This document shows positions 12,685-20,719 of a stretch of DNA of 50,138 nucleotides, one piece after another. The position numbers and the translations under genes were made by a program. The notes beneath the pieces were generated by a model. The model made no database searches, had not been told where the DNA came from, and worked only from the letters and a program-made list of their open reading frames with translations. This stretch comes from Catellatospora paridis (lineage in GTDB: Bacteria > Actinomycetota > Actinomycetes > Mycobacteriales > Micromonosporaceae): assembly GCF_009720365.1 (NCBI RefSeq), contig NZ_ML769323.1, positions 170,252 to 220,389 of the forward strand, in the 5' to 3' direction. Numbering within the stretch: position 1 is the stretch's first letter; every line of letters begins with the position of its first letter.

Positions 12685-12722
12685 GTCTGTGTCATGCGGA
12701 GCCCTCTCCGCATGACACAGAC
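12685..12722. terminator. Perfect 17 bp hairpin, probable bidirectional terminator
   Basis: Arms 12685-12701 and 12706-12722 pair perfectly with loop CCCT. It lies 20 nt from the stop of the minus-strand propeller gene and downstream of the YbjN gene, so it can terminate both. Confidence 0.75.
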
Positions 12723-12742
12723 GGGCTCCGGTCGGAGCCGCG

Positions 12743-14023
12743 TCAGTCCGTGCGGGGGAACAGGCCTATCCGGCCGTGGTACTCCCGGCCGAGCTCGTCG
12801 GTGTCCGAGCCCACCAGCAGGCCCAGCGGCGTGGTGGCGAACGCGCGCACGCCGACGCCGCGGGTCCGGGTCGGGTTCCAGGCAAGGGCCATTCCGGTGA
12901 CCGGGTTGATCGCGGCGACGCCGGGGCGCTCCACCGCACCCGGTCCGGCCGACTCCATGCCGTAGGGGTTGTCCAGCCAGCGCTGGTGCCCGCCGACGTA
13001 GACGGCGCCGCCGACGATCTCGACGGCGTACAGCGAGTCGCCCCCGGTGTGGTTGACCCAGGTGGGACGGACCCTGCCGGTGGCGTAGGTCTCGAACCGG
13101 GCGGCGGTGTCACAGTTGATCTCGTAGCCGCTGAGCCGGCCGGTCGTCACGATGACGAAGTACTCGCCGTCGGGGGAGAAGTCGGCCGCGCGCATGTAGG
13201 TGTCGAAGCCCTCCCGGCACAGCGGGACGTACGCGTCGGTCGACCAGTTGGCGGCCTTCGACGGGTTGCCGGTGAGGTCGAACATCGCCGCCTGCACCCG
13301 GCGGGCCGAGCCGACCCGGGTGAACGCGCCGATCGCCAGCAGCCGGTCGCCGGACGGCGAGATCGCGATGTCCTCGACCTTCACCCGGCCGATCTCCGGG
13401 GCGTCCAGCCGTGCGTCGAACGCCGGGTCCACCTCGCCGGTGAGCGTGTCGAGCCGGGCCAGGCCGCGCCGCTGCACGTCGTTGACCTCGGTGAACGAGC
13501 CGCCGAGATAGAGCCACCGGCCGGAGACGGACAGGCCGCGCACGTCGCCCCAGTTGATCGAGGCATCGAAGCCCTCGACCAGCTCGCCGGTGGCCAGGTC
13601 GAGCCGGGCGAGCCCGCGCTGGTCCTGCTCGTCGATCTCCTCGAACGAACCGCCGACGAACACCGAGTTGTCCGGGCCGGGGCTCAGCGAGTAGACCATG
13701 CCGTCCACGGCCGGCGCGAAGTCGAGCACGGCGCCGGTGTGCAGGTCGAAGGCGAACAGGTGCTCGCGCTCGTACTCCTGCGTGCCGAGGTTGTCGCTCA
13801 CCATGGTGAAGTCCCCGCCGACCACCACGACCTCGCCGACCACCGCCAGCGCGTGCACCTCACCGTCGAGGATGTGCGGCGTCCAGTCGGCGGGATCCTC
13901 GGCCACGGTGCGTACGGCGCGCGGTTCCAGGTTCTCGGCCGGGGCCTGCGGTTGAGCAGCCCACACGGCGGCGGGCAGGGCCATCGCGGCCAGGGCGGCG
14001 AGCGATACCACGCGATGGCGCAT
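12743..14023 (-). CDS. Secreted beta-propeller protein
   Basis: A 426 aa protein with an N-terminal signal peptide (about residues 1-22, hydrophobic core followed by AWAAQ). The mature part consists of repeated strands such as VVVVGGDFTMV, SVFVGGSFEEI, WLYLGGSFTEV and RLLAIGAFTRV, alternating with LARLDLATGE-type segments. This is typical of WD40/delta-60-like beta-propellers that record values. It lacks a lipobox or sorting signal, so it is probably released or loosely wall-associated. No enzymatic motif is visible, and the function is unknown. The start has AGGAGACG upstream on the minus strand. Confidence 0.82.
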   Translation of the reverse strand: MRHRVVSLAALAAMALPAAVWAAQPQAPAENLEPRAVRTVAEDPADWTPHILDGEVHALAVVGEVVVVGGDFTMVSDNLGTQEYEREHLFAFDLHTGAVLDFAPAVDGMVYSLSPGPDNSVFVGGSFEEIDEQDQRGLARLDLATGELVEGFDASINWGDVRGLSVSGRWLYLGGSFTEVNDVQRRGLARLDTLTGEVDPAFDARLDAPEIGRVKVEDIAISPSGDRLLAIGAFTRVGSARRVQAAMFDLTGNPSKAANWSTDAYVPLCREGFDTYMRAADFSPDGEYFVIVTTGRLSGYEINCDTAARFETYATGRVRPTWVNHTGGDSLYAVEIVGGAVYVGGHQRWLDNPYGMESAGPGAVERPGVAAINPVTGMALAWNPTRTRGVGVRAFATTPLGLLVGSDTDELGREYHGRIGLFPRTD

Positions 14024-14084
14024 CAGGACGTCTCCTCGTAAATCAGGGCATTACTCCCCTGGTTAACGAGGCGACCGAAAGGAA

Positions 14085-14122
14085 GGGCACCCGTCTCGAC
14101 CGCTCAGTCGAGAAGGGTGCCC
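14085..14122 (-). terminator. Terminator after glbO
   Basis: Arms 14085-14100 and 14107-14122 (GGGCACCC, a mismatch, then TCTCGAC) pair over 15 of 16 positions with a 6 nt loop. It lies about 60 nt downstream of glbO on the minus strand. Confidence 0.7.
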
Positions 14123-14183
14123 AAGGTCACTCGGGGACTGCTCAGTGGCCGGCGTTGACCATGCTGAGCTATTGCTTCATGGC

Positions 14184-14600
14184 CTAATGCTCCGCATTAA
14201 CCATGAAGAAGGCCGCCCGCTCCAGGTAGTCCCACAGCATCTTGTCCAGCTCGGGGCTCAGTTCGAGGGTGTCGACGGCGTGGCGCATGTGGCGCAGCCA
14301 GGCGTCGCGCTCCACGGTGCCGATGACGAAGGGGGCGTGGCGCATCCGCAGCCGTGGGTGCCCGCGCTCCTGCGAGTAGGTGTTCGGGCCGCCCCAGTAC
14401 TGGATCAGGAAGAGGCGCAGCCGCTCGTTGGCCGGACCGAGGTCTTCCTCCGGATACATCGGGCGCATCACCGGGTCGGTGGCGACCCCGGCGTAGAACT
14501 CGTCCACGAGCAGTCGGAAGGCGTCCTCACCGCCGAGCAGCTCGAAGTAGTTCGGAGTCGGCAGGGCGGTCGACGCGGGGGCGGCGGGCTGGTCACTCAC
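14184..14600 (-). CDS. glbO: Group II truncated hemoglobin (trHbO)
   Basis: A small heme protein of 138 aa, with oxygen or redox-linked roles in homologues such as M. tuberculosis GlbO (Rv2470). Characteristic parts are FELLGGEDAFRLLVDEFY, MYPEEDLGPANERL, FLIQYWGGPNTYSQERGHP and LRMRHAPF with the proximal-His region. I place the start at the GTG at 14600, 10 nt after the MFS stop. The upstream in-frame extension lies inside the MFS gene and has no globin similarity. A hairpin with arms 14175-14182 and 14201-14208 straddles the stop codon. Confidence 0.93.
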   Translation of the reverse strand: MSDQPAAPASTALPTPNYFELLGGEDAFRLLVDEFYAGVATDPVMRPMYPEEDLGPANERLRLFLIQYWGGPNTYSQERGHPRLRMRHAPFVIGTVERDAWLRHMRHAVDTLELSPELDKMLWDYLERAAFFMVNAEH

Positions 14601-14610
14601 CAGCCCTAGG

Positions 14611-15954
14611 CTACCCGGCGACCGGAGCCTCATTGAGCCGCCGGGCGCGCTCGATGGCCGCGGTGAACCGCTCGTGCGGCGGCCACGCGCTGAGCGCCAC
14701 CAGCACCAGCACCACACCGGCCACGCTCCACAGGCCGATGACCTGGTGCAGCGGCCAGTGGTTGGCCAGCAAGCCGGTGATCAGCACCGCGCCGCCCTGC
14801 ATGATCTGCACGCCGCCCTGCATCACGCCGAAGGCGCGGGCCCGGTAGACGTTCGGCAGTGCCTGCACGAACAGCGCGTTGATGGTGGGCAGCATGCCCG
14901 CCAGGCAGAAGCCGCAGGCCGCCGCCATCAGGCATACCGCGGCCAGCGACGGGTTGAGCAGCGCCGGCACCAGCATGATCGGGGTGAGCAGGGCCAGCGG
15001 CCGGATCAGCGACCGGCGCACGTGCGGCGCCATGAACCGGCCGACCACGATGCCGCCCAGCACGTAACCGGCCGGGTTGGCGAGCATGATCATGCCCTGC
15101 GCGAAGCCGCGCCCGGGGTCTTCGCCCGGCGCCAGGTGGTGTGCCCAGACGGCGGCGAGGCCCTCCGGCACGATCGCGAACAGGGTCACGCTGAACACGA
15201 GCACGGCGATGGCACGCAGCGCGGGGATCCCGAAGACCACCCGGAAGCCCTCGGCGGTCTCCCGGACCAGGTTGCGCCGTGCGCTCGAGCTCGCCACCGC
15301 AGGCCGGTGCCGCACCACCAGGGTGAGCAGCAGCGCCGAGACGGCGAAGGTGCCGGCGTCGAGCAGCAGGGACATGCGCGGGTTCAGGGCGGCCAGCACG
15401 CCGCCGGCGAGGTAGCCGCCGATCTGGGCGGCCTGGCCGGCGCTGATGTTCAGTGATATCCCCACCACGAGGCGGTCGCCGGTGAGGATGGCCGGATACA
15501 GCGCCGAGCGGGCGGCCTCGTAGGGCGGGTTGCCCAGGGCGGTGAGGAAGAGCAGGCCGATCAGGACCGGGACCGGCAGCCCGGGCACCGCGACCAGCGC
15601 GATGAGCACCATCCGGGCCAGATCACTGACGATCATGACCGAGCGGTACGGGTACCGCTCGGCGACCGCGGCCAGCATCGGCCCGAGCAGCACCCACGGC
15701 GCGAAGCTGATCGCGAAGGTGGCCGCGGCCATGCCGGCCGACTGCGTCTGCTCGTAGACCAGCGTGGTGACCGCGGCCTTGGCCAGGTAGTCGCCGATCC
15801 AGGACAGCACGCTGGCACCGAGCATGCCCCGGTACTCGCGGATGGCGAGCACCTCACCGAAGGTCGCGCGGTGCTCGGGTTGCGAGCCGGGCGGTTCGTT
15901 CGGTGGGGGTGTGTTGGTGCGAGCGGGGTGGTGCACCACCGGATGGTCCTCCAT
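14611..15954 (-). CDS. MFS transporter
   Basis: A 447 aa integral membrane protein with about 12 hydrophobic helices, starting at residues 40-60 after a Pro-rich cytoplasmic N terminus. The order resembles the DHA3-type (MFS_3) exporters: LSWIGDYLAKAA in helix 1 and a basic loop (ERYPYRSVMIVSDLAR) between helices 2 and 3. Substrate is unknown; drug or metabolite efflux is typical. It sits 10 nt upstream of glbO in the same direction, so the two are probably co-transcribed. No Shine-Dalgarno is visible before the ATG. Confidence 0.88.
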   Translation of the reverse strand: MEDHPVVHHPARTNTPPPNEPPGSQPEHRATFGEVLAIREYRGMLGASVLSWIGDYLAKAAVTTLVYEQTQSAGMAAATFAISFAPWVLLGPMLAAVAERYPYRSVMIVSDLARMVLIALVAVPGLPVPVLIGLLFLTALGNPPYEAARSALYPAILTGDRLVVGISLNISAGQAAQIGGYLAGGVLAALNPRMSLLLDAGTFAVSALLLTLVVRHRPAVASSSARRNLVRETAEGFRVVFGIPALRAIAVLVFSVTLFAIVPEGLAAVWAHHLAPGEDPGRGFAQGMIMLANPAGYVLGGIVVGRFMAPHVRRSLIRPLALLTPIMLVPALLNPSLAAVCLMAAACGFCLAGMLPTINALFVQALPNVYRARAFGVMQGGVQIMQGGAVLITGLLANHWPLHQVIGLWSVAGVVLVLVALSAWPPHERFTAAIERARRLNEAPVAG

Positions 15955-16095
15955 CGATCACGACATTGGTGTCGAGGACCGCCATCCTGTCGCAGAGTCA
16001 CGTCGAATGACCGTCCCAGAAGGGATGTCGTCGGTTGATTCTGCCCGATCGGTGGATAAAGCGCTAGCCTCTACGGCTGATGCCACGCCGTCCGG

Positions 16096-17112
16096 TCAGA
16101 CGGCGGGCGACCCCTCGGGGGGCACCGACGCCCGCAGCGCGCGGGACGCCTGCATCTGCGCCGCGATCCCCGAGGCCTCGAGCGCCTCGGTGAGCCGGCG
16201 GCGCATCTCCCGCTGCAGGTCCCACTGCCGGTCGGCGGAGGTCTTGCATACGGTGCGGATCACCGCGCCGTCCACGCTGATGTTCTCGACACCCAGCACC
16301 TGCGGCGGATCCACGAAATCGGCGGACCACTCGGGATCGTGCGCGAAGGCGTCGACCGCCTCGCGCAGCACCGAGGTCGCCTCCTCCACGCCGACGAAGC
16401 CGATCGGCACGTCGATCATGACGGTGGCCCAGCCCTGGCTCTTGTTGCCGATGCGGATGATCTCACCGTTGCGCACGTACCAGATGACGCCACGGGCGTC
16501 GCGGATGGTGACGGTGCGCAGACCGACCGACTCGACCACGCCGACCGCCTCGCCGGTGTCGATCACGTCGCCCACCCCGTACTGATCCTCCAGCAGCATG
16601 AACAGGCCCGCTATCAGGTCCTTGACCAGCGACTGCGCGCCGAAGCCCAGGGCCACGCCGGCGATGCCGAGGCTCGCGATGAGCGGCGCGACGTCGATGG
16701 AGAACTCGCTGAGCACGATCAGGAAGGCGACCGAGAACACCGCCACGGTGACCATGCTCTTGAGCACCGAGCCGATGGCCTCGGCGCGCTGGCGGCGGCG
16801 CTCGGGGAAGGCCGTCCCGGCATTGAGCACCGAGACGGGCACCTTTTCCCGGATCGGCCGCAGCATCGTCGGCACCTTGCCCTGCGCGGTGCGGGCCACG
16901 ATTTTGTTGATCGTGTGGTTCAGCAGCGCGCGGGCGATCATCGCCACGAGAATGATGACGACGATGCGCAGCGGCTTGATGAGGATGTAGTAGCCGCCGT
17001 CGGCCAGCCACTGCGAGTCGGAGAAGTTGTAGACGCCCTTGCAGATGGGATCCGCCAGGCACGCGGTGGAGGGCGTCTCCGAGGGGCTGGGGGCGAGAAG
17101 GCTCAACGGCAT
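16096..17112 (-). CDS. MscS-family mechanosensitive ion channel
   Basis: A 338 aa membrane protein. Hydrophobic helices occur near residues 45-65, 118-138 and 143-170. The pore helix region (SLGIAGVALGFGAQSLVKDLIAGLFMLLEDQYGVGD) is the classic MscS signature and is followed by the cytoplasmic beta domain (VVESVGLRTVTIRD, VRNGEIIRIGN). It should open on membrane tension and release solutes after hypo-osmotic shock. The C terminus ends shortly after the alpha/beta domain. It is upstream of the MFS gene in the same direction, 141 nt apart. Confidence 0.93.
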   Translation of the reverse strand: MPLSLLAPSPSETPSTACLADPICKGVYNFSDSQWLADGGYYILIKPLRIVVIILVAMIARALLNHTINKIVARTAQGKVPTMLRPIREKVPVSVLNAGTAFPERRRQRAEAIGSVLKSMVTVAVFSVAFLIVLSEFSIDVAPLIASLGIAGVALGFGAQSLVKDLIAGLFMLLEDQYGVGDVIDTGEAVGVVESVGLRTVTIRDARGVIWYVRNGEIIRIGNKSQGWATVMIDVPIGFVGVEEATSVLREAVDAFAHDPEWSADFVDPPQVLGVENISVDGAVIRTVCKTSADRQWDLQREMRRRLTEALEASGIAAQMQASRALRASVPPEGSPAV

Positions 17113-17311
17113 GGCTTACTGGTTACCTCATCGGTCGGTCCGGCGTGCGGGCGGCCTGCAGGGGATTTTCCTCGCATATGCCAATGAGCAGGGCATAGCG
17201 CGGCTGAGAATTCATGAGACCGCCGCAAATTGTAGGTGCATTCACCAGATCAATCGGGGACGATGGTCACAATGACGCGATGACGTGACTGGCCGCCGGA
17301 GGGTGAGACCG

Positions 17312-17833
17312 ATGCCTGACATACGACGTACAGCCGCTTCCGCCGCGTTGCTCCTCAACGCGACCTATGAACCGCTGTGTGTCGTGTCCGTGCGCCGGGC
17401 CGCCATTCTCATTCTCTCGGGCAAGGCCGTCTGCGTCGCCGACGGCGACGGGGTGCTGCACAGTTCCCGCCACCGGGTGCCCGTCCCGCTGGTCGCCAAG
17501 CTCACCCGATACGTGCGGGTGCCGTACCGCTCCCAGGTCGGCCTGTCCCGACGCGCGATATTCGCGCGCGACGGCGGGCGCTGCGTCTACTGCCAGGGGC
17601 CGGCCGAGACGATCGACCACGTGCACCCGCGATCCAAGGGCGGGCAGCACGCCTGGGACAACGTGGTCGCCGCCTGCGCGCGCTGCAACCACCACAAGGG
17701 CGACAAGACGCTGGCCGATCTCGGCTGGCGTCTTCCCATGAAGCCGACGGTGCCGCACGGCGCGATCTGGCGGGTGCTCGGCCACCGCACTCCGGACCCG
17801 CGCTGGGCGCAGTGGCTGGAGACGGCGGCCTGA
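17312..17833 (+). CDS. HNH endonuclease family protein
   Basis: A 173 aa cytoplasmic protein. The C-terminal half has a complete HNH nuclease site: CVYCQGPAETIDHVHPRSKGG, then WDNVVAACARCNHHKGDKT, giving two zinc CxxC pairs and the His-Asn-His catalytic set. The N-terminal part (LLLNATYEPLCVVSVRRAA) is shared with widespread actinobacterial chromosomal HNH proteins such as Rv2469c, not with a restriction system. I chose the ATG at 17312 because GGAGGGTGAG precedes it; an upstream GTG at 17285 is weaker. Biological role unknown. Confidence 0.87.
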   Translation: MPDIRRTAASAALLLNATYEPLCVVSVRRAAILILSGKAVCVADGDGVLHSSRHRVPVPLVAKLTRYVRVPYRSQVGLSRRAIFARDGGRCVYCQGPAETIDHVHPRSKGGQHAWDNVVAACARCNHHKGDKTLADLGWRLPMKPTVPHGAIWRVLGHRTPDPRWAQWLETAA

Positions 17834-17836
17834 GGC

Positions 17837-18454
17837 TCACGCCTTGTGCGCGCTGACCAGGCTCGCGAACACCACGATGTTGTCGGCGTAGCCCAGCTCG
17901 CCGCCCACCCAGCGCCCCCCGCAGGTGATCAGCCGTAGCCCGGGCCGGGTGTAGTCGTGGTAGATCCGGTCAACGGGCAGGCTCTGCTTGCTGAACCGCT
18001 CGACCGTGTTGACCTCGAACACGGTGACCTTGTTGTCCCGGCGCGTGATCTCGATCTTCGCGCCGGGCTTCAGCTCGTCGAGGCGGTGGAAGACGCCCGG
18101 CTTGTCCTTGGTGTCCACGTGCCCGACGATGATGGCCGGTCCGTACTGGCCGGGGGAGGGCCCGTCGTCGAACCAGCCGGCCTCGTTGCGCAGCAGCAGC
18201 GACGGTGTGTCGATCGCGCCGCGCTCGTCCAGGCCCACGCCGTGGATGTACGCCTTGACCTTGATCGTGGGGATCTGGATCCGCAGCGGGCGGCTCGGAC
18301 CGAGCACCGGGAACTCGCCTGGCGGAGCCTTACCCGGCCCGCGGAACAGCTCGGCGAACGAGTAGCCGTTGGCCTTGCCCAGCCCGATGCCGACACTGAA
18401 CATCCCGAACAGGAGCAGCACCGCGGCCAGCGGGCCGCGCAGACGGCGCAGCAC
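17837..18454 (-). CDS. Class F sortase
   Basis: A 205 aa membrane-anchored transpeptidase with one N-terminal helix (about 9-27) and an extracellular catalytic domain. Catalytic residues are visible as GHVD (His112) and LITCGGR (Cys178, with Arg181 or Arg174 as the third residue). Class F sortases are an actinobacterial group whose substrates are mostly unknown. The gene lies 4 nt after the stop of an exported protein with a sortase-like tail, so that protein is the likely substrate. It converges with the HNH gene, separated by 3 nt. Confidence 0.92.
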   Translation of the reverse strand: MLRRLRGPLAAVLLLFGMFSVGIGLGKANGYSFAELFRGPGKAPPGEFPVLGPSRPLRIQIPTIKVKAYIHGVGLDERGAIDTPSLLLRNEAGWFDDGPSPGQYGPAIIVGHVDTKDKPGVFHRLDELKPGAKIEITRRDNKVTVFEVNTVERFSKQSLPVDRIYHDYTRPGLRLITCGGRWVGGELGYADNIVVFASLVSAHKA

Positions 18455-18458
18455 GGCG

Positions 18459-18953
18459 TCAGGCGGGGGTCAGCGGGCTGCGCCCGCGCCGTCGCGACAG
18501 CAGCAGCACGCCCAGGCCCAGACCCATCGCCGTGGCGCCCGCGCCGATCAGTGTCGCGCCGCCGTCCCCGGCCAGGCCGCCGCCGCCCGTGTTCGGGCCG
18601 TGCTGCGGGCTGTCGTGGTTGACCACCCACAGTGTGGTGGTGGCGGTCTGCCGGCTCGGACAGGTCAGCTTCACGTTGTAGCCGCCGGCCTTCTTGTGCT
18701 CGGGCACCGTGGCCGCAGCGATCAGATACACGTTGACCGGCTCCACGGTGACCGTGCCGAACGCCTCGGAGTGCACCTTCGCGTTGTTCAGCGCGTCGCC
18801 GCAGCTGGCGCGGATGGCCACCTGGAAGCCGGCCTGGATGGTGCTCGGGTTGACCTCGACGAAGACACCCTCGGCGTGCGCGGGCGCCGGCGCGGTGAGC
18901 GCCGCGACGACCAGCGCCACGGCACCGGCCGCCACCCGGAGAGCAGACCGCAT
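18459..18953 (-). CDS. Exported surface protein with C-terminal sorting-like signal (probable sortase substrate)
   Basis: A 164 aa protein. Residues 1-27 are a signal peptide ending PAHAEG. A beta-rich extracellular domain with two Cys (about residues 51 and 98) follows. The tail has QHGPNTGGGG, a Gly/Ala-rich helix (about 130-155) and a basic end (SRRRGRS). This is the layout of a sortase sorting signal, with PNTG in place of a canonical LPxTG. It lies 4 nt upstream of the class F sortase gene. The domain itself I do not recognise. Confidence 0.8.
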   Translation of the reverse strand: MRSALRVAAGAVALVVAALTAPAPAHAEGVFVEVNPSTIQAGFQVAIRASCGDALNNAKVHSEAFGTVTVEPVNVYLIAAATVPEHKKAGGYNVKLTCPSRQTATTTLWVVNHDSPQHGPNTGGGGLAGDGGATLIGAGATAMGLGLGVLLLSRRRGRSPLTPA

Positions 18954-19075
18954 GTTTCCCCCAAATCACTCATCACCACCGGATCGCCCCGGGCTATAGC
19001 AAATCCTCTCACCTCGTGATAACCCACCACGCCGAGAAACATGAAAAAAGGCCCGAACCGGACGTCACCTCCGGT

Positions 19076-19135
19076 GCAACTCTTAAAGACTCGCTGCCTC
19101 CAGGGCCTTCCGATAGCGCGTCTCTTAAGAGTTGC
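19076..19135. repeat. 60 nt imperfect palindrome between convergent-side genes
   Basis: Arms GCAACTCTTAAAGACTCGCT (from 19076) and its partner ending at 19135 pair over about 18 bp with small bulges, around a 19 nt loop. Its right arm contains the perfect palindrome CTCTTAAGAG. It lies downstream of the Lrp gene on the minus strand and may terminate it; an AAGGCCC/GGGCCTTTTTT pairing (ending near 19043) could form an alternative terminator. No second copy is seen in this window. Confidence 0.6.
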
Positions 19136-19151
19136 GGCAGGTGGGGTGGGG

Positions 19152-19595
19152 TCAGGGGGTCGGGGGTGGGGTGAGGGGGCGCCAGGCGAGGGGGGTGGAG
19201 AGGATGAGGGTGCTGGACGGGCGGCCGTGGGGCGCGAGGCGGTCGATGAGGGCCTCGAAGGCGTCCATGGAGGTCGCGGCGACCTTGAGGACGCTGCACG
19301 CGTCGCCGGTGATGCGGTGGATCTCCAGGATCTCCGGCCACTCCGGCACGGCCGGATCACGCAGCACACAACCCGCGCCGTAGCAGGACATCTGGATCAG
19401 CGCGACGACCGGCCGACCGGCCGCGGTCAGGTCCACGTGGGCCCGGTAACCGACGATCACGCCGGATTCCTCCAGCCGCCGCACCCGCTCGGCGACCGCC
19501 GGCGGGGACAGGTGCACCCGCCGGGACAGCTCGCTGAAAGACAGCCGGGCGTCCTCCTGCAGCTCGCGCAGCAGCGCCCAATCCATGTCGTCCAC
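19152..19595 (-). CDS. Lrp/AsnC family transcriptional regulator (candidate kyn regulator)
   Basis: A 147 aa DNA-binding protein: a winged helix-turn-helix at about 4-60 (LLRELQEDARLSFSELSRRV, then LSPPAVAERVRRLEESGVI) followed by a RAM ligand-binding domain from about 70. It is divergent from kynA. In Pseudomonas the kyn genes are controlled by an Lrp-type regulator, KynR, that senses kynurenine, so the same logic is a reasonable inference here. An inverted repeat (19609-19620) lies just in front of it. Confidence 0.9.
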   Translation of the reverse strand: MDDMDWALLRELQEDARLSFSELSRRVHLSPPAVAERVRRLEESGVIVGYRAHVDLTAAGRPVVALIQMSCYGAGCVLRDPAVPEWPEILEIHRITGDACSVLKVAATSMDAFEALIDRLAPHGRPSSTLILSTPLAWRPLTPPPTP

Positions 19596-19608
19596 GACCC
19601 GCTTTCCC

Positions 19609-19654
19609 TTCGTAAACGAAACGCCCCGACCCCAGTATGAACGTTAAGCGAATC
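19609..19654. promoter_or_regulatory. Candidate operator for the Lrp-type regulator
   Basis: TTCGTAAACGAA at 19609-19620 has perfect 5 bp arms around AA. A related site, GAACGTTAAGCGAATC, lies at 19639-19654. Both are AT-richer than the surroundings and sit between the divergent regulator and kynA genes, which suits an autoregulated Lrp-type operator. This is inference from position and symmetry. Confidence 0.45.
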
Positions 19655-19737
19655 GCCCCGAGCGCCGTTGATTCGGCATTCCGTCGGGAGGCCTCACGGA
19701 GACATCATGACGTTGACCAGAGCACCCGGAGGAACGC

Positions 19738-20628
19738 GTGACCGCTCCATCGACGACGACCGCCGCCGTACGCCCCGCGACCGCGGCCGAGCGCGCCGAG
19801 CGCGCCGAAGCCAACGGCGGTGAGCCGACCCTGGAGTTCGCCCAGCGCACGCCGTACGACGCGTACGTGCACGCGAGCACTCTGCACACGCTGCAGCAGA
19901 CGCTGAGCAAGGACCCGGGCGAGATGTCCTTCCTCATGATCAGCCAGGTGATGGAGCTGTACTTCGGGCTGGTCCGCTTCGAGCTGCGCGAGACCCAGCG
20001 CCTGCTGGCCGAGGACGACGTGTACGGCGCGCTCGCCCCGCTGCGGCGTACCGCGCTGCACCTGGACGGGCTCAACGCCGCCTGGAACGCGCTGCACTGG
20101 ATGACGCCCGCCGACTTCAACCGCTTCCGCAACCTGCTCGGCGAGGGCTCGGGCTTCCAGTCGGCGATGTACCGTCACCTGGAGTTCCTGCTCGGGCTGA
20201 AGACCGCGTCGCTGGTCCGCCCGTTCCAGCGCCAGGACGAGGTCTACCACGACCTGCTCGCCACGCTGCACGGCACGAGCGTGTGGGACGACGTGATCGC
20301 GCTGCTCGCCCGCCAGGGCTTCGACCTGCCCGCCGATCTGCTTACCCGCGACTTCGCGACCGAGCACGAGGCCCACCCGGCCGTCGAGGCGGCCTGGGTC
20401 CGGATCTACGGTGACGAGAGTCCCGACAACCACCTGCGCCTGCTCGGCGAGGCGCTGACCGACGTCGCCGAGCGCTTCGACGACTGGCGCTACAAGCACC
20501 TCAAGGCCGTGGCCCGCACCATGGGCGCGAAGGTCGGCAGCGGCGGCTCCAACGGCTATGCCTGGCTCCAGCGCAGCATGTCCCGCACCGTCTTCCCCGA
20601 ACTCTGGACCGCCCGCACCGCCATGTAA
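19738..20628 (+). CDS. kynA: Tryptophan 2,3-dioxygenase family protein
   Basis: Heme dioxygenase of 296 aa opening tryptophan to N-formylkynurenine, the first step of the cluster. Family signs are YDAYVHASTLHTLQQT, ELYFGLVRFEL, GEGSGFQSAMYRHLEFLLG, the YKHLKAV segment holding the probable proximal heme His, and GSGGSNGYAWL. Unlike the canonical HQTSELW helix, the sequence here reads SQVMELY, so the distal His (His55 of Xanthomonas TDO) is Ser69, as in IDO. The GTG start follows GGAGGAACGC. It is separated from kynU by a long palindrome. Confidence 0.9.
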   Translation: MTAPSTTTAAVRPATAAERAERAEANGGEPTLEFAQRTPYDAYVHASTLHTLQQTLSKDPGEMSFLMISQVMELYFGLVRFELRETQRLLAEDDVYGALAPLRRTALHLDGLNAAWNALHWMTPADFNRFRNLLGEGSGFQSAMYRHLEFLLGLKTASLVRPFQRQDEVYHDLLATLHGTSVWDDVIALLARQGFDLPADLLTRDFATEHEAHPAVEAAWVRIYGDESPDNHLRLLGEALTDVAERFDDWRYKHLKAVARTMGAKVGSGGSNGYAWLQRSMSRTVFPELWTARTAM

Positions 20629-20631
20629 GCG

Positions 20632-20690
20632 CTGATCATGAACTTATGGCACGGGTCGACGGCGTGTTCGTGCCATAACCTCATGATCAG
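20632..20690. repeat. Long palindrome, family A copy 1
   Basis: Arms CTGATCATGAACTTATGGCACG (20632-20653; 22 nt) and 20669-20690 pair with two mismatches around a 15 nt loop. It starts 3 nt after the kynA stop. The reverse complement of the element at 25785-25839 matches it along nearly the whole length, including the loop, so this is a dispersed repeat and not only a terminator. Confidence 0.8.
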
Positions 20691-20719
20691 GACATCTATC
20701 GAGACACAGCGAGAGCGGT

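Noticed and set aside
17312..17833. HNH gene as part of a restriction or mobile system
   Set aside because: No methyltransferase, recombinase or phage gene is nearby, and its form and place match the chromosomal actinobacterial HNH family.
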